DNA from: Marinomonas transparens | GTDB taxonomy: Bacteria; Pseudomonadota; Gammaproteobacteria; Pseudomonadales; Marinomonadaceae | NCBI RefSeq assembly: GCF_016463975.1 | Contig: NZ_JAEMNX010000003.1 | Span: 248,001-312,000, forward strand | Direction of reading: 5' to 3' | DNA: 64,000 bases | Part shown: positions 15,508 through 24,398 of the stretch, one piece after another | How positions within the stretch are numbered: position 1 is the first letter of the stretch | Layout: each line of letters starts with the position of its first letter | Position numbers and translations under genes: made by a program | Notes under the pieces: generated by a model | Told to the model about the DNA's origin: nothing | What the model saw: only the letters and a program-made list of their open reading frames with translations | Databases searched by the model: none

Positions 15508-16365
15508 ATGCTTATTAATACAAAAAATGTCAGTAGTTATTGGCAGTCATTGCCGCTCACTTTGGTTCTGATGACATTTTTGGTGTTTCCTCTGTTTGTT
15601 ATCACCGTGGTCAGTTTTTGGGATTATAACGAGTATTCCATTATTCCTGACTTTATCTTCGACAATTATGAGTACCTTTTGACCTCTAAAGTCACTTGGC
15701 TGGCCTATGTAAATACCTTTAAATACGCCTTTCTTGCTTGGCTACTCACCTTGCTCATAGGCTTTACTGTCGCCTATTTTTTAGCTTTTCATATCAAAAC
15801 AAACGGCATGCAAACCCTGTTGTTTTTGATTTGTACTATCCCGTTTTTAACCTCTAATATCATTCGCATGATTTCATGGATTCCATTATTAGGCCGTAAC
15901 GGTTTGATCAATTCAGGATTACAGTCTGCGGGGCTTACCGATGCTCCCTTGGAGTTTTTGCTCTACAGCGATTTCGCCATTGTGTTGGCTTATGTTCACC
16001 TTTATACCTTATTCATGGTGGTGCCGATTTTTAACAGTATGATGCGTATTGATAAAAGCTTAATAGAGGCGGCTATTGATGCTGGTGCCAAGCCTTATCA
16101 TATCCTTCGGGATGTGGTCATTCCGCTTTCTAAATCCGGCATTATTATTGGCAGCATTTTTGTTTTCACCCTCGTCATGGGGGATTTTGTGACGGTGAAA
16201 ATTATGGGCGGTGGTATTCGGGCCAATATCGCGACGCTCATTTATAACGAAATATCTTTGCTGCAATATCCGGCGGCCGCCGCTGGGGCGGTTGTTTTGC
16301 TGTTTACCGTTATCTTAATTTTGGTCATTCTGTTCCGTTTGGTTGATATTCGTAAGGAGCTTTAA
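15508..16365 (+). CDS. ABC transporter permease (PotB-like)
   Basis: Inner-membrane permease of 285 residues with about six membrane segments, starting LPLTLVLMTFLVFPLFVITVVSFW. The EAA-type loop reads IEAAIDAGAKPYHILRDVVIPLSKSGI near residues 189-215 and contacts the ATPase. It belongs to the binding-protein-dependent transport family of the PotB type. It is third in the operon and is followed after one base by the second permease. Confidence 0.9.
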   Translation: MLINTKNVSSYWQSLPLTLVLMTFLVFPLFVITVVSFWDYNEYSIIPDFIFDNYEYLLTSKVTWLAYVNTFKYAFLAWLLTLLIGFTVAYFLAFHIKTNGMQTLLFLICTIPFLTSNIIRMISWIPLLGRNGLINSGLQSAGLTDAPLEFLLYSDFAIVLAYVHLYTLFMVVPIFNSMMRIDKSLIEAAIDAGAKPYHILRDVVIPLSKSGIIIGSIFVFTLVMGDFVTVKIMGGGIRANIATLIYNEISLLQYPAAAAGAVVLLFTVILILVILFRLVDIRKEL

Positions 16366-16366
16366 T

Positions 16367-17182
16367 ATGAAAAAACGCTCTACTGGCTTTTATCTTCTGA
16401 GCCTTTTCTTTGCTGTCTTTGTGCTGTTTTTATACGGCCCTACGCTCACGATTGCTTTGCTGTCTTTTCAGGGACCGGGGGGCGGTTTAACCTTCCCCAT
16501 GCAAGGCGTCTCGTTATATTGGTTTGAACAGCTGTTTCAAAAACAGGCGGTGGGGAATTTTGGCGATGCCATTGTGCGCTCTTTCACCCTAGGCTTAAGC
16601 GTGATGGTAACCACGGTGGTGGTGTCTTTCTTGGCGGGTTTGGCGTTTCGTAAGCGTTTTGCTGGCAGTTCGTTTTTATTCTATCTCACATTAACCAGTT
16701 TAATTATTCCTTCTATCTTAGTGAGTTTGGGGATTGGTTTGATGTTTGACCGTATGGATTGGGAGTCTAATTGGTATTCTTCTGGCTTTGGTGCGCATCT
16801 GACGTGGACGCTACCTTTTGGCTTGCTGATTATGTTTGCGGTTTTCAATCGCTTTAACCCTAGCTACGAAACCGCTTCTGCTGACCTTGGCGCTTCCCAT
16901 TGGCAAACCTTTAAATACGTTTTGTTGCCTTTATTGGCGCCTAGCCTTATTGGTGTTGGACTGTTTGGTTTTACCTTAAGTTGGGATGAATTCGCCCGTA
17001 CGCTGATGACATCTGGCAGTTTTAATACCCTGCCCCTTGAGCTGTTTGCCATGACGACCAACGTGACGACGCCCGTGCTTTATGCTTTGGGCACTCTGAC
17101 TACTGTGACTTCTTTTTCCTTGATTATCATTACCTTATGTATTTTACGCTGGACACGACGTTCCTATTCTAACAAGGCATAA
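16367..17182 (+). CDS. ABC transporter permease (PotC-like)
   Basis: Second permease of the importer, 271 residues, about six membrane segments. The EAA-like loop is ETASADLGASHWQTFKYVLLPLLAPSLIG (about 168-196). The start is the ATG directly after the previous stop, with AAGGAG seven bases upstream; a start 24 bases earlier would overlap the previous gene and lacks this site. It pairs with the upstream permease to form the channel. Confidence 0.9.
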   Translation: MKKRSTGFYLLSLFFAVFVLFLYGPTLTIALLSFQGPGGGLTFPMQGVSLYWFEQLFQKQAVGNFGDAIVRSFTLGLSVMVTTVVVSFLAGLAFRKRFAGSSFLFYLTLTSLIIPSILVSLGIGLMFDRMDWESNWYSSGFGAHLTWTLPFGLLIMFAVFNRFNPSYETASADLGASHWQTFKYVLLPLLAPSLIGVGLFGFTLSWDEFARTLMTSGSFNTLPLELFAMTTNVTTPVLYALGTLTTVTSFSLIIITLCILRWTRRSYSNKA

Positions 17183-17183
17183 C

Positions 17184-17900
17184 ATGACGATATTTGTAAT
17201 TAACCCTAACGCTTCATCCAGTATGACGACCATATTAGAACAAGAGGCCGCGGGGTTATTAGGTGTTCATCACGCTTTGCGGTTTGTTACATCCGAGCAA
17301 GGTCCGGCCAGTATTGAGGGCCACAGTGATGGCGCATTAGCGGCTTTTCATCTGACTCAAATGGTTCGTGATATCGAAAGTTCCGCTTCATCAGAGAAGG
17401 CCAGCGCTTATGTTATCGCTTGTTTTGACGATACGGGGTTAGATGCGGTACGCGAGCTGACAACAGCGCCCGTTATCGGGATTGGTGAAGCCGCCATGCA
17501 CGCGGCCAGTTTTATTAGCCAAAGGTTTTGCATCATGACCACCTTGCAGCGCTCCGTTCCCATATTGGAAAGAAACCTTAGCCAATATGGTCTAGCCTCT
17601 CGTTGTGCGGGTGTATTTGCCTCCGGTATTCCGGTACTGCAGTTAGAAGCCGATCCAAACAGTTACCAGCGACTCCTACAAGCTTCTCATGATGCTCTGG
17701 AACAACATCATGGGGAAGCCTTGATACTCGGCTGCGCGGGAATGAGCCACTGGGTAACTCGTTTAGAAACGGATTTAGGTGTCCCTGTGGTGGATGGGGT
17801 ACGCAGCGCCATTAAATTTGCAGAAGCCTTAATCGATTTAAACCTCAACACCAGTAAAAAACTAAGCTACCAGTTTCCTGAGAAGAAACCTCACACCTAG
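17184..17900 (+). CDS. Asp/Glu/hydantoin racemase-family protein
   Basis: A 238-residue member of the cofactor-independent racemase family. It opens MTIFVINPNASSSMT, the N-P-N pattern of hydantoin and allantoin racemases. The two catalytic cysteines are seen in VIACFDDTGLDAVRE (about residue 81) and LILGCAGMSHW (about 178). Such enzymes interconvert mirror forms of hydantoins, allantoin or related compounds. It follows the permease gene after one base, so the transported compound is probably its substrate or precursor. No hydantoinase, allantoinase or carbamoylase lies nearby, so the pathway stays open. Confidence 0.88.
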   Translation: MTIFVINPNASSSMTTILEQEAAGLLGVHHALRFVTSEQGPASIEGHSDGALAAFHLTQMVRDIESSASSEKASAYVIACFDDTGLDAVRELTTAPVIGIGEAAMHAASFISQRFCIMTTLQRSVPILERNLSQYGLASRCAGVFASGIPVLQLEADPNSYQRLLQASHDALEQHHGEALILGCAGMSHWVTRLETDLGVPVVDGVRSAIKFAEALIDLNLNTSKKLSYQFPEKKPHT

Positions 17901-18007
17901 CTTTGGCGCGAACATAATAGGCGGCTGCGGCGGTATAAAACCCAGTCATATTAAGGCACTCGCAGAATGGAAAAATAGTTTGAAAAAGAGGTCGCTTAAA
18001 AGCTCTA

Positions 18008-19150
18008 TTAGTCAATTGAGGGGATGAACTTTTCTTTTTCTAACACTTTAATAAGACTTCGCATTAAAAAGTTGTTCATAAAGCTCACATAGTAGGTTCT
18101 ACCGTTTTCTTTTAAAGGCTTTATAAAACCCGATTCTTTCATTTTCGAAATCAAATGTGTTTTTTGCCTACTGGTTAACCCATCAAATGCTTCATCAAGT
18201 TCACTCGCGGTGAAGCTTTGTTTAGAAATTCCGAGGTTTAAAACCTTTGCCTCTTCTTTGTTGATATAGCCTCTATCAACACCAAGCTTTATCGTTGGAA
18301 CTAAAATGTTTTTGTAGAGAAAATCAAAATCCAAGAGCTTGTTTACCTTGGTTACTTCTTCCAAAATCCCCGACAATACGTAGTCGCACCAGCTTAATAA
18401 ACCATCATCTGAACCTGAATCCGCTTCTGCCAAGTATGCATAATACTTGTCTCTATCGTTACAAAAAACAGCCGTTGGATTTATTATTTTTCCATCTTTT
18501 ACGTTAAAACCATACTTAATCATTAAAGCGTAAGTAAGTAGCCTAACCACGCGTCCATTCCCATTTCCAAATGGGTGTATCCATGTAAAGCGATGATGAG
18601 CAACGGCTGTTTTCAATAAATCATATTTATCTGCAGCCGCCTCATTTATAAAGCTGAGAAGTTCATCCATGTAAGATTGAACTTGAATATGATCCGGCGG
18701 AGTATGTAAAGACTGAGATATCTCTACATTCCAAGCTCTATATGCGCCTGGAGTTCTATCTCCTTCATCCGTTAACTCACCGACAACAAGTTGATGCAAC
18801 TGTTTAATAAAGTAATGAGTGAACTCCGTGCCCTCACTGATACTCTTCTCTATAAAGTCCATCGCAGCTTCTACGTTTGCGATTTCAGAGAACCTTTCGT
18901 TTGATCTTTCTTCTTGCTGAATTTTTCTTTCAATATATTCTGAAATTGTCGTTCTGTTGCCTTCAATTCTCGCTGAACCAACACTCTCTAAAATATGAAA
19001 AATATCTTTGAGTTGAAAAAATATCCATGGCTTGGTCGTCCCCTGTAACTTCAACCTCCTCAAATGATTTAACTCAATCAAGGAATCAGTCAGATCGGAA
19101 TCAAAACTAGGGCTAACCAATCTTAATTTAACCCCCTCATTAAAAAACAT
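18008..19150 (-). CDS. Fic-domain protein (predicted AMP-transferase)
   Basis: A 380-residue Fic protein. The catalytic motif HPFGNGNGR (about residues 213-221) is intact, with the histidine as the expected catalytic base for AMP transfer from ATP to a target hydroxyl. An inhibitory helix motif S-x-x-x-E-G is present N-terminally as SARIEG (59-64); its glutamate is expected to block the active site, which makes this a self-inhibited (class II) Fic protein. A C-terminal winged-helix-like region (about 290-380) is present. No antitoxin gene is adjacent, in line with an internal inhibitor. The surrounding intergenic DNA is AT-rich, so acquisition is possible. Confidence 0.9.
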   Translation of the reverse strand: MFFNEGVKLRLVSPSFDSDLTDSLIELNHLRRLKLQGTTKPWIFFQLKDIFHILESVGSARIEGNRTTISEYIERKIQQEERSNERFSEIANVEAAMDFIEKSISEGTEFTHYFIKQLHQLVVGELTDEGDRTPGAYRAWNVEISQSLHTPPDHIQVQSYMDELLSFINEAAADKYDLLKTAVAHHRFTWIHPFGNGNGRVVRLLTYALMIKYGFNVKDGKIINPTAVFCNDRDKYYAYLAEADSGSDDGLLSWCDYVLSGILEEVTKVNKLLDFDFLYKNILVPTIKLGVDRGYINKEEAKVLNLGISKQSFTASELDEAFDGLTSRQKTHLISKMKESGFIKPLKENGRTYYVSFMNNFLMRSLIKVLEKEKFIPSID

Positions 19151-19334
19151 ATAACTACACCATAATATAACAACACATTGTTTTAACTAATTTTTATTAA
19201 AAATAAAAACACAAGGAACTACAAAAAAATAAAAACACAACTACATACTATCTAATCCATCAACTACATACAAAGGGTTTTGTTAGCATTAGATTTTTAG
19301 GTTTAGTGATAACGAAGCCTCTCTTCCCCAAAAC

Positions 19335-19374
19335 AAAAAATGCCGTTAAGACTTTCATCTTAACGGCATTTTAC
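19335..19374 (-). terminator. Rho-independent terminator of glyS
   Basis: Perfect 15-base arms (AAAATGCCGTTAAGA / TCTTAACGGCATTTT) around CTTTCA. Read on the minus strand, it follows the glyS stop by about 25 bases and ends in TTTTTTGTTTT. Confidence 0.9.
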
Positions 19375-19397
19375 ATTCGCTTTATGAACCGACTAAT

Positions 19398-20774
19398 TTA
19401 GTCTTGGTTGATAAAGTAGTTAATCACATACGCTGGTAAGTCCGCTGCGTTCACTACGATCTGTTCCATTGTGTCGCGGTCACGAACGGTAACTGGTGCG
19501 CCTTCTTTTTCGATAGAATCAAAATCAACCGTTACACAGATTGGTGTACCGACTTCGTCATGACGACGGTAGCCTTTACCTACGTTACCTGTGTTTTCAT
19601 AAAGAATACGACCAAGGCCCAGTTTTTGAAGCTTGTTTTTAAGCTCTTTCGCTAAGGCAACGATCTCAGGTTTGTTCTTTTTAAGTGGCATGATGGCGAC
19701 TTTGATTGGCGCTAGGTGTGGCTTGAATTTAAGCACCGTACGAGTCGTACCATTTTCCAGTTCTTCTTCTGTGTAGGCTTCTGTCATAACCGCTAATAAA
19801 CCACGATCAAGGCCGGCAGAAGGTTCGATACAGAAAGGTACTTCCCATTTGTTTGCTTCAAGATCACGAATCGCTAACTTGGCAGTAGAGTGTTCGTTCT
19901 TTTTCACTTTCGCAGAAAGGCCGAATTCTTCTTGTGCTTTGGTATGTGAACCTAGGTCGTAGTCGGTACGGTTTGCGACACCTTCTAGTTCTTCAAGACC
20001 GTGTGGAAATTTGTACAAGATATCCACTGTGGATTTTGAGTAATGGGCAAGGTCGTCGCCTGTTACGTATTCAAATTCGATGTTTTCTTCTGTTAAGCCT
20101 TGGTCCAACCACCACTGTTTGCGTGTATTAACCCAGAAGTCATGCCATTTTTCATCTTCACCTGGTTTACAGAAGAATTCCAATTCCATTTGTTCAAATT
20201 CACGAACACGGAAGATAAAGTTACGTGGGGTAATTTCGTTACGGAAGGATTTACCAATTTGTGCGATACCAAAAGGCAAAGTACGGGAGGTAGAGTCCAC
20301 GACGTTTTTGAAGTTAGTGAAAATGCCTTGTGCGGTTTCTGGACGAAGGTAGGTATATGATTCTTCGTCTACCATTGGGCCAACGTTGGTTTTGAACATT
20401 AAGTTGAAATCACGAGGCTCTGTGACGTTTGTGGAACCACAGTTGTCACAGACTTTAATGTCTTTCATGTGGTCGGCACGTAGACGAGACTTACAGTCGT
20501 GACAATCGACCATTGGGTCTGTGAAGGTGTCTTCATGGCCTGAGTATTTGTAAACGTGTTTGTTTTGAACGATGGCAGCATCTAGGCCTTCTACATCGTC
20601 ACGCTCGTATACCATCGAACGCCACCAAGCCGCTTTTAGGTTGTTTTTTAATTCAATACCTAACGGACCATAATCGTAAGCACCTTGCATACCACCGTAG
20701 ATTTCACTGCCTTGGAAAATAAATCCGCGACGTTTACAAAGGGAGACGAGTTCATCCATTGTTTTAGCTGGCAT
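19398..20774 (-). CDS. glyS: Glycyl-tRNA synthetase, dimeric (eukaryote/archaea-like) type
   Basis: Charges tRNA-Gly with glycine in the cytoplasm. The 458-residue single-chain form (also called GlyQS) has [16 protein letters not shown] near residues 31-46, a zinc-type CHDC...CDNC cluster at about 90-115, class II motif 2 in [25 protein letters not shown] (about 177-201), motif 3 in [13 protein letters not shown] (about 317-329) and an anticodon-binding domain at the C-terminus. Most gammaproteobacteria use the unrelated alpha2-beta2 GlyQ/GlyS enzyme, so this type is notable. It stands alone with its own terminator. Confidence 0.95.
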   Translation of the reverse strand: MPAKTMDELVSLCKRRGFIFQGSEIYGGMQGAYDYGPLGIELKNNLKAAWWRSMVYERDDVEGLDAAIVQNKHVYKYSGHEDTFTDPMVDCHDCKSRLRADHMKDIKVCDNCGSTNVTEPRDFNLMFKTNVGPMVDEESYTYLRPETAQGIFTNFKNVVDSTSRTLPFGIAQIGKSFRNEITPRNFIFRVREFEQMELEFFCKPGEDEKWHDFWVNTRKQWWLDQGLTEENIEFEYVTGDDLAHYSKSTVDILYKFPHGLEELEGVANRTDYDLGSHTKAQEEFGLSAKVKKNEHSTAKLAIRDLEANKWEVPFCIEPSAGLDRGLLAVMTEAYTEEELENGTTRTVLKFKPHLAPIKVAIMPLKKNKPEIVALAKELKNKLQKLGLGRILYENTGNVGKGYRRHDEVGTPICVTVDFDSIEKEGAPVTVRDRDTMEQIVVNAADLPAYVINYFINQD

Positions 20775-21024
20775 TTCTAAACAACCTTAAGCAATATTTC
20801 GTTAATGAGAGCATGAGGAATCATGCTTTACTAATGACTGATAACCTCCCATTGTACTCCATTGCCCCTCTTCCCCTCAATGAAGATTAACAGAAGCGCA
20901 AAAGAAGCGAGTTTTTGTAAAGATAAGATATATAACTGGAAATCATGACAACATTAAGATAAAACATTTTCTGATTCATAATATTTACACAGTTGAAGTT
21001 TTTATTTATTAAAGGGTCATTCAA

Positions 21025-21471
21025 ATGCGTACCTATTCACAACCTCTAGTGATCATTCTAGGTGTACTAGGAATGATCCCTTTTGTTTTTTCTGCTTATT
21101 TAAGCCTGACAGCAAAGACTTTTCTTGATGTATCAGGAACCCATTTGTTCACTACCTATAGTGCTCTCATACTCAGCTACCTAAGTGGTATGCTTTGGGG
21201 ACAAGTCATTCATAAAGAAAAAAGCACCTCTGGAAGTTATCTACTCATATGCAGTAATGTGTTGTCCTACGGGGCATGGGCATCATTAATCATTAACGTG
21301 CCCGAATTATCCATTGCTCTGTTGTTACTTGGTTTTATTAGCGTTTTTTGGGTAGACGCACGCTGGATCAAATTCAAAGGTAACTCCCACACACGCTATA
21401 CCAATATGCGTTTTCTCCTTACTATTTTCGTTTGTGTACTGCATCTCTTGGTACTCTTTCCACATTACTAA
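21025..21471 (+). CDS. DUF3429 family membrane protein
   Basis: A 148-residue protein with about five hydrophobic segments, placed in DUF3429 from its length and patterns such as LGVLGMIPFVFSAYLSL, YSALILSYLSGMLWGQ and VDARWIKF. Function is unknown in the family. It lies upstream of a DUF393 thiol-oxidoreductase-like gene and a broken SDR gene, an association common in marine gammaproteobacteria. The ATG is preceded by a weak AAAGGG. Confidence 0.75.
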   Translation: MRTYSQPLVIILGVLGMIPFVFSAYLSLTAKTFLDVSGTHLFTTYSALILSYLSGMLWGQVIHKEKSTSGSYLLICSNVLSYGAWASLIINVPELSIALLLLGFISVFWVDARWIKFKGNSHTRYTNMRFLLTIFVCVLHLLVLFPHY

Positions 21472-21591
21472 TGTTGATCGTTAAAAAAACGCCTTCTTTC
21501 TATAAATCAAAAGCCCACAAGCCAAAAATCTGATCCAAGCGACGCGACTGTACGTAACAGTAGTTATCTTCGTATTATTGAGCCATTAAGC

Positions 21592-21984
21592 ATGCTTACC
21601 ATTTTTTATGACAGTCATTGTCCACTCTGCGCCGCTGAAATGAAAAAGCTACTGGCTTTTGATCATGATAAAAAGCTCACCTTAAAAAGTCTTCATGGGG
21701 AAGATTTCACCCTACATTACCCGCACATAGACCCTATCGAAGCAGACAAGATATTACATGGCCAACTCGATAATGGTGACATCATCAAAGGGTTAGATGT
21801 GACCTGTCTGGCTTGGCATCTAGTCGGTAAACATAAATGGCTGCAAGTTTTACGCTGGCCAGTGATTCGTCTATTTGCCGATATGGGCTATCGTGTTTTT
21901 GCCCGTTATCGCCATCCTCTGTCTGCGCTTCTAGCAGGAAAAGCTCGCTGTGAATCTTGCCAGAAAGACCAGTGCGATCTATAG
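21592..21984 (+). CDS. DCC1-like thiol-disulfide oxidoreductase family protein (DUF393)
   Basis: A 130-residue protein of the DUF393/DCC family. It starts MLTIFYDSHCPLCAAEM, containing the YDx-x-CPLC motif that resembles a thioredoxin active site. It has no signal peptide. The C-terminal RYRHPLSALLAGKARCESCQKDQC contributes further cysteines. Function in cells is not established; members often sit beside DUF3429 and SDR genes, as here. Confidence 0.82.
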   Translation: MLTIFYDSHCPLCAAEMKKLLAFDHDKKLTLKSLHGEDFTLHYPHIDPIEADKILHGQLDNGDIIKGLDVTCLAWHLVGKHKWLQVLRWPVIRLFADMGYRVFARYRHPLSALLAGKARCESCQKDQCDL

Positions 21985-22053
21985 CAACAACCAGCTTAGA
22001 AACCTCTTAACTGGGCAGTTTTTGAGAGACCTTTGAATATATCGGAGTCAACT

Positions 22054-23045
22054 ATGTCGTCTTTTTATGCGCTAATTGTTGGGGCGAGCAGCACGATTGC
22101 TCAATCGTCCGTACAACAATTTGAAGACGACACACAGTGTCTTGGTATTTTGGCCGTCAGTCGCACTATCCCAAAAAACGCATTAGGGCCAAAAACCTCT
22201 TGGTTTGTTTGCGATAATACGGAACAGGATATCGATAGAGTCTCTAAGGAGCTATTTAATTACACGGGGAAAATCACCAAGGTATTGATATGCAATGGCA
22301 TATTGCACGACGAGAAGATGATGCCAGAAAGAAAATTAGAAGAAATCAGTACGTCTCAATTACAAACCGTTTTCCATGCTAACTCAATTATCCCTATGCT
22401 GTGGTTAAGGAAGGTCTGAATAAGTCTACTAAGACTCAGTCTTTCAGAGAAATCGTCAAATAAGGCGCGACTCTGATGTAATGTAAGTACCTTTCAAAGA
22501 GTCGCAACGCAGTGTGGCGTTTTCTCTGAAAGACCCGAAGGGCATGGTCTAAAAGCCTGAATTCTTTGTTGAGCACCTCGACAATAGGGCAACTATTCAC
22601 ATTCGGCACTCGCCTCGAATAACAGGCTTTTATCCACATGCTGAGACAAGAGGACTTGTTCAGACCTTCCTTAAGTAAGTTAATCCATGTCTTGCAGGGT
22701 AATGAAGCCACTCAAGTCGCGGTATTCAGCGCTCGCGTTGGTAGTATTTCCGACAATAAAATGGGCGGCTGGTACAGTTACCGCGCCTCCAAAGCGGCAC
22801 TAAACATGCTTATTCAAACCAGTGCCGTGGAATACGCCAGAAGGGCAAAAAATGTCAAACTCATCGCCTTTCACCCAGGTACAACGGATACTCCCCTGTC
22901 AAAACCTTTCCAACACGCAGTGCCTGAAGGCAGGTTATTTTCAGCTGACTTTGTTGCGACCCGTCTACTGGCCATCATGAACAATGTCAAAATGGACAAT
23001 AAAGCCGCTTATCTAGACTGGAATAACCAAACAATTGAATGGTAG
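22054..23045 (+). pseudogene. Short-chain dehydrogenase/reductase split by a MITE
   Basis: The N-terminal part (MSSFYALIVGASSTIAQS, a nucleotide-binding start in place of the usual GxxxGxG, then KVLICNGILHDEKMMPE) reads to about 22404. The C-terminal part resumes with SKLIHVLQGNEATQVAVFSARVGSISDNKMGGWYSYRASKAALN, including the catalytic Y-x-x-x-K as YRASK. Removing the 262-base insert and one TTAA copy restores a clean 241-residue frame across the join (MLWLSKLI). The present gene would make a truncated protein. GGAG precedes the ATG. The family member resembles C-factor-like SDRs. Confidence 0.92.
22405..22674 (+). mobile_element. IS5-type MITE inserted in an SDR gene, with TTAA target duplication
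   Basis: A 262-base non-autonomous element (22409-22670) flanked by TTAA on both sides. The terminal inverted repeats GGAAGGTCTGAATAAGTC and GACTTGTTCAGACCTTCC match at all but one or two positions. They closely resemble the known IS5 end (GGAAGGTGCGAACAAGTC), and TTAA fits the four-base YTAR target of the IS5 group. Internal arms CTTTCAGAGAAA / TTTCTCTGAAAG form a further inverted repeat. No transposase is encoded; an antisense open frame across it does not look like one. Confidence 0.9.
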
Positions 23046-23080
23046 TCAAACAACACAGCGATAAAGTAAGAGAGAAACGC

Positions 23081-23791
23081 TCATACCATGTCCAAACTTA
23101 AAAACAGTCGTTGGTCATGTAAACTCGCGACAGGCGAGCGATGCACGACGCCGTGACCCGTTAATGCCGGCCAATTATCCCCTTTCATAATGGCGACATC
23201 GCCCGCTTGTAAACGCTGTACCCTGCCATCTTCGCTTAACCCACTATTATGGTTCGCGGGGTTGCCACCACGTCCTAACTGTTCCCGAACCACATCGGCT
23301 TCCTCTAACCACTCGGTGCCATTACCTTGATAACTGGTCACTAATCGACAGGGAATTTTATCCACATGAAAGCGTGGACACATGGCGCCAGATAGCGCGT
23401 TTAAGCGCAACCCGACTTGCTCAAGATCAAACAGACAGGCAAACATGTCCATCAGCAAACGGATATCTTGAAGAAAAACCTCTTTATACTCTGCCTCAGG
23501 CAACAAACTCTTCAGTAAACGCTCTAGCTTTTCTGGACTATCTTGAGCTTTCAAGACCAAATTTGGTGCTAATGACAGAGCAGAGGAAGAATAGTCTGCC
23601 AACCGAGTAAGCGGACGCTCCCAAATAACCATGCTGACATTATCCTGGTAAATATCTGCCAATATTTTTTGATCAGACGATTTGACCACGCTTAGTATGG
23701 GGGAAATAGGATCAGGGCAACACACATTCAAATTATGCTCTTTACTATTTTTCAAACCATCACGCTTATGACCTAAAATTATATTGTTCAT
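23081..23791 (-). CDS. DUF1826 domain-containing protein, probably zinc-responsive
   Basis: A 236-residue protein matching DUF1826 in length and conserved segments (VSMVIWERPL near 53; ALSGAMCPRFHVDKIPCRLVTSYQGNGTEW near 132-161; GDVAIMKGDNWP near 198). The H-x-D in FHVD and a later H in GHGVVHRSP suggest metal ligands arranged as in cupin-like oxygenases; this is inference. The function is not established. A Zur-box-like palindrome lies about 50 bases upstream of the start codon, so it is likely to be expressed under zinc shortage. Confidence 0.78.
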   Translation of the reverse strand: MNNIILGHKRDGLKNSKEHNLNVCCPDPISPILSVVKSSDQKILADIYQDNVSMVIWERPLTRLADYSSSALSLAPNLVLKAQDSPEKLERLLKSLLPEAEYKEVFLQDIRLLMDMFACLFDLEQVGLRLNALSGAMCPRFHVDKIPCRLVTSYQGNGTEWLEEADVVREQLGRGGNPANHNSGLSEDGRVQRLQAGDVAIMKGDNWPALTGHGVVHRSPVASLHDQRLFLSLDMV

Positions 23792-23840
23792 GTATCCTTT
23801 CCATAAATTGGTACGATATGCAGAAATAAATTTATATTAT

Positions 23841-23853
23841 GTTATATCATAAC
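23841..23853 (-). promoter_or_regulatory. Zur-box-like operator upstream of the DUF1826 gene
   Basis: GTTATATCATAAC matches the core of the enterobacterial Zur site (GTTATANTATAAC) at all but one position, and the flanking bases extend the symmetry (TGTTAT...ATAACA). It lies between two divergent genes, DUF1826 and an Lrp-type regulator; the link to DUF1826 is the likelier one. Confidence 0.6.
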
Positions 23854-23926
23854 ACTTTTAAAAAGAGCCTCAACGCTCAACGGATAGATCCTTTATATGA
23901 GTTATAACTAGTTAGAGAGTAGTACT

Positions 23927-24394
23927 ATGGAAAACCTAGATTCGACCGACCGTAAAATCCTGAACCTATTACAACTTGACGCAAACTTAACCGCCACTGA
24001 CATTGCCGAGCAGATCGGCTTGTCTCAGTCTCCTTGCTGGAGACGCATTAACCGCCTGCAACAAGAAGGCTTTATTCAATCCACTCAAGCTATTTTAAAC
24101 CGACAAAAAATGGGTTTAGACATAGTCGTATTGGTCAATATCAAATTATCTTCCCACGGTAGAAAGATGTTAGATGAGTTCGAACAAGCGATTGTCGACT
24201 TAGATGAAGTCATGGAATGTTGGACCATCTCAGGCTCCATGGACTATAGCCTAAGAGTGGTAGCCAAAAACATTAGCGGCTATGAAAACTTCTTACGGGG
24301 TACGTTATTGCAACTTCCTCACATTCAAGAAGCTCAAAGTCACTTCACCATGCGGGAAGTAAAAAATGTTACTCACTTGCCTTTAGGTTTATAA
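23927..24394 (+). CDS. Lrp/AsnC-family transcriptional regulator
   Basis: A 155-residue regulator. The N-terminal helix-turn-helix is LDSTDRKILNLLQLDANLTATDIAEQIGLSQSPCWRRINRLQQEGFI (about 3-49), the standard Lrp/AsnC pattern. The C-terminal RAM-type ligand domain includes VMECWTISGSMDYSLRVVAKNISGYENFLR (about 98-127). It probably responds to an amino acid. It is divergent from the DUF1826 gene and followed after five bases by the convergent DUF5062 gene, so its targets cannot be assigned from context. Confidence 0.92.
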   Translation: MENLDSTDRKILNLLQLDANLTATDIAEQIGLSQSPCWRRINRLQQEGFIQSTQAILNRQKMGLDIVVLVNIKLSSHGRKMLDEFEQAIVDLDEVMECWTISGSMDYSLRVVAKNISGYENFLRGTLLQLPHIQEAQSHFTMREVKNVTHLPLGL

Positions 24395-24398
24395 CGGC

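Noticed and set aside
22436..22711. Open frame of 91 codons on the minus strand across the MITE
   Set aside because: It starts outside the element in the SDR gene, ends inside, and shows no transposase motif; it is a by-product of the insertion.
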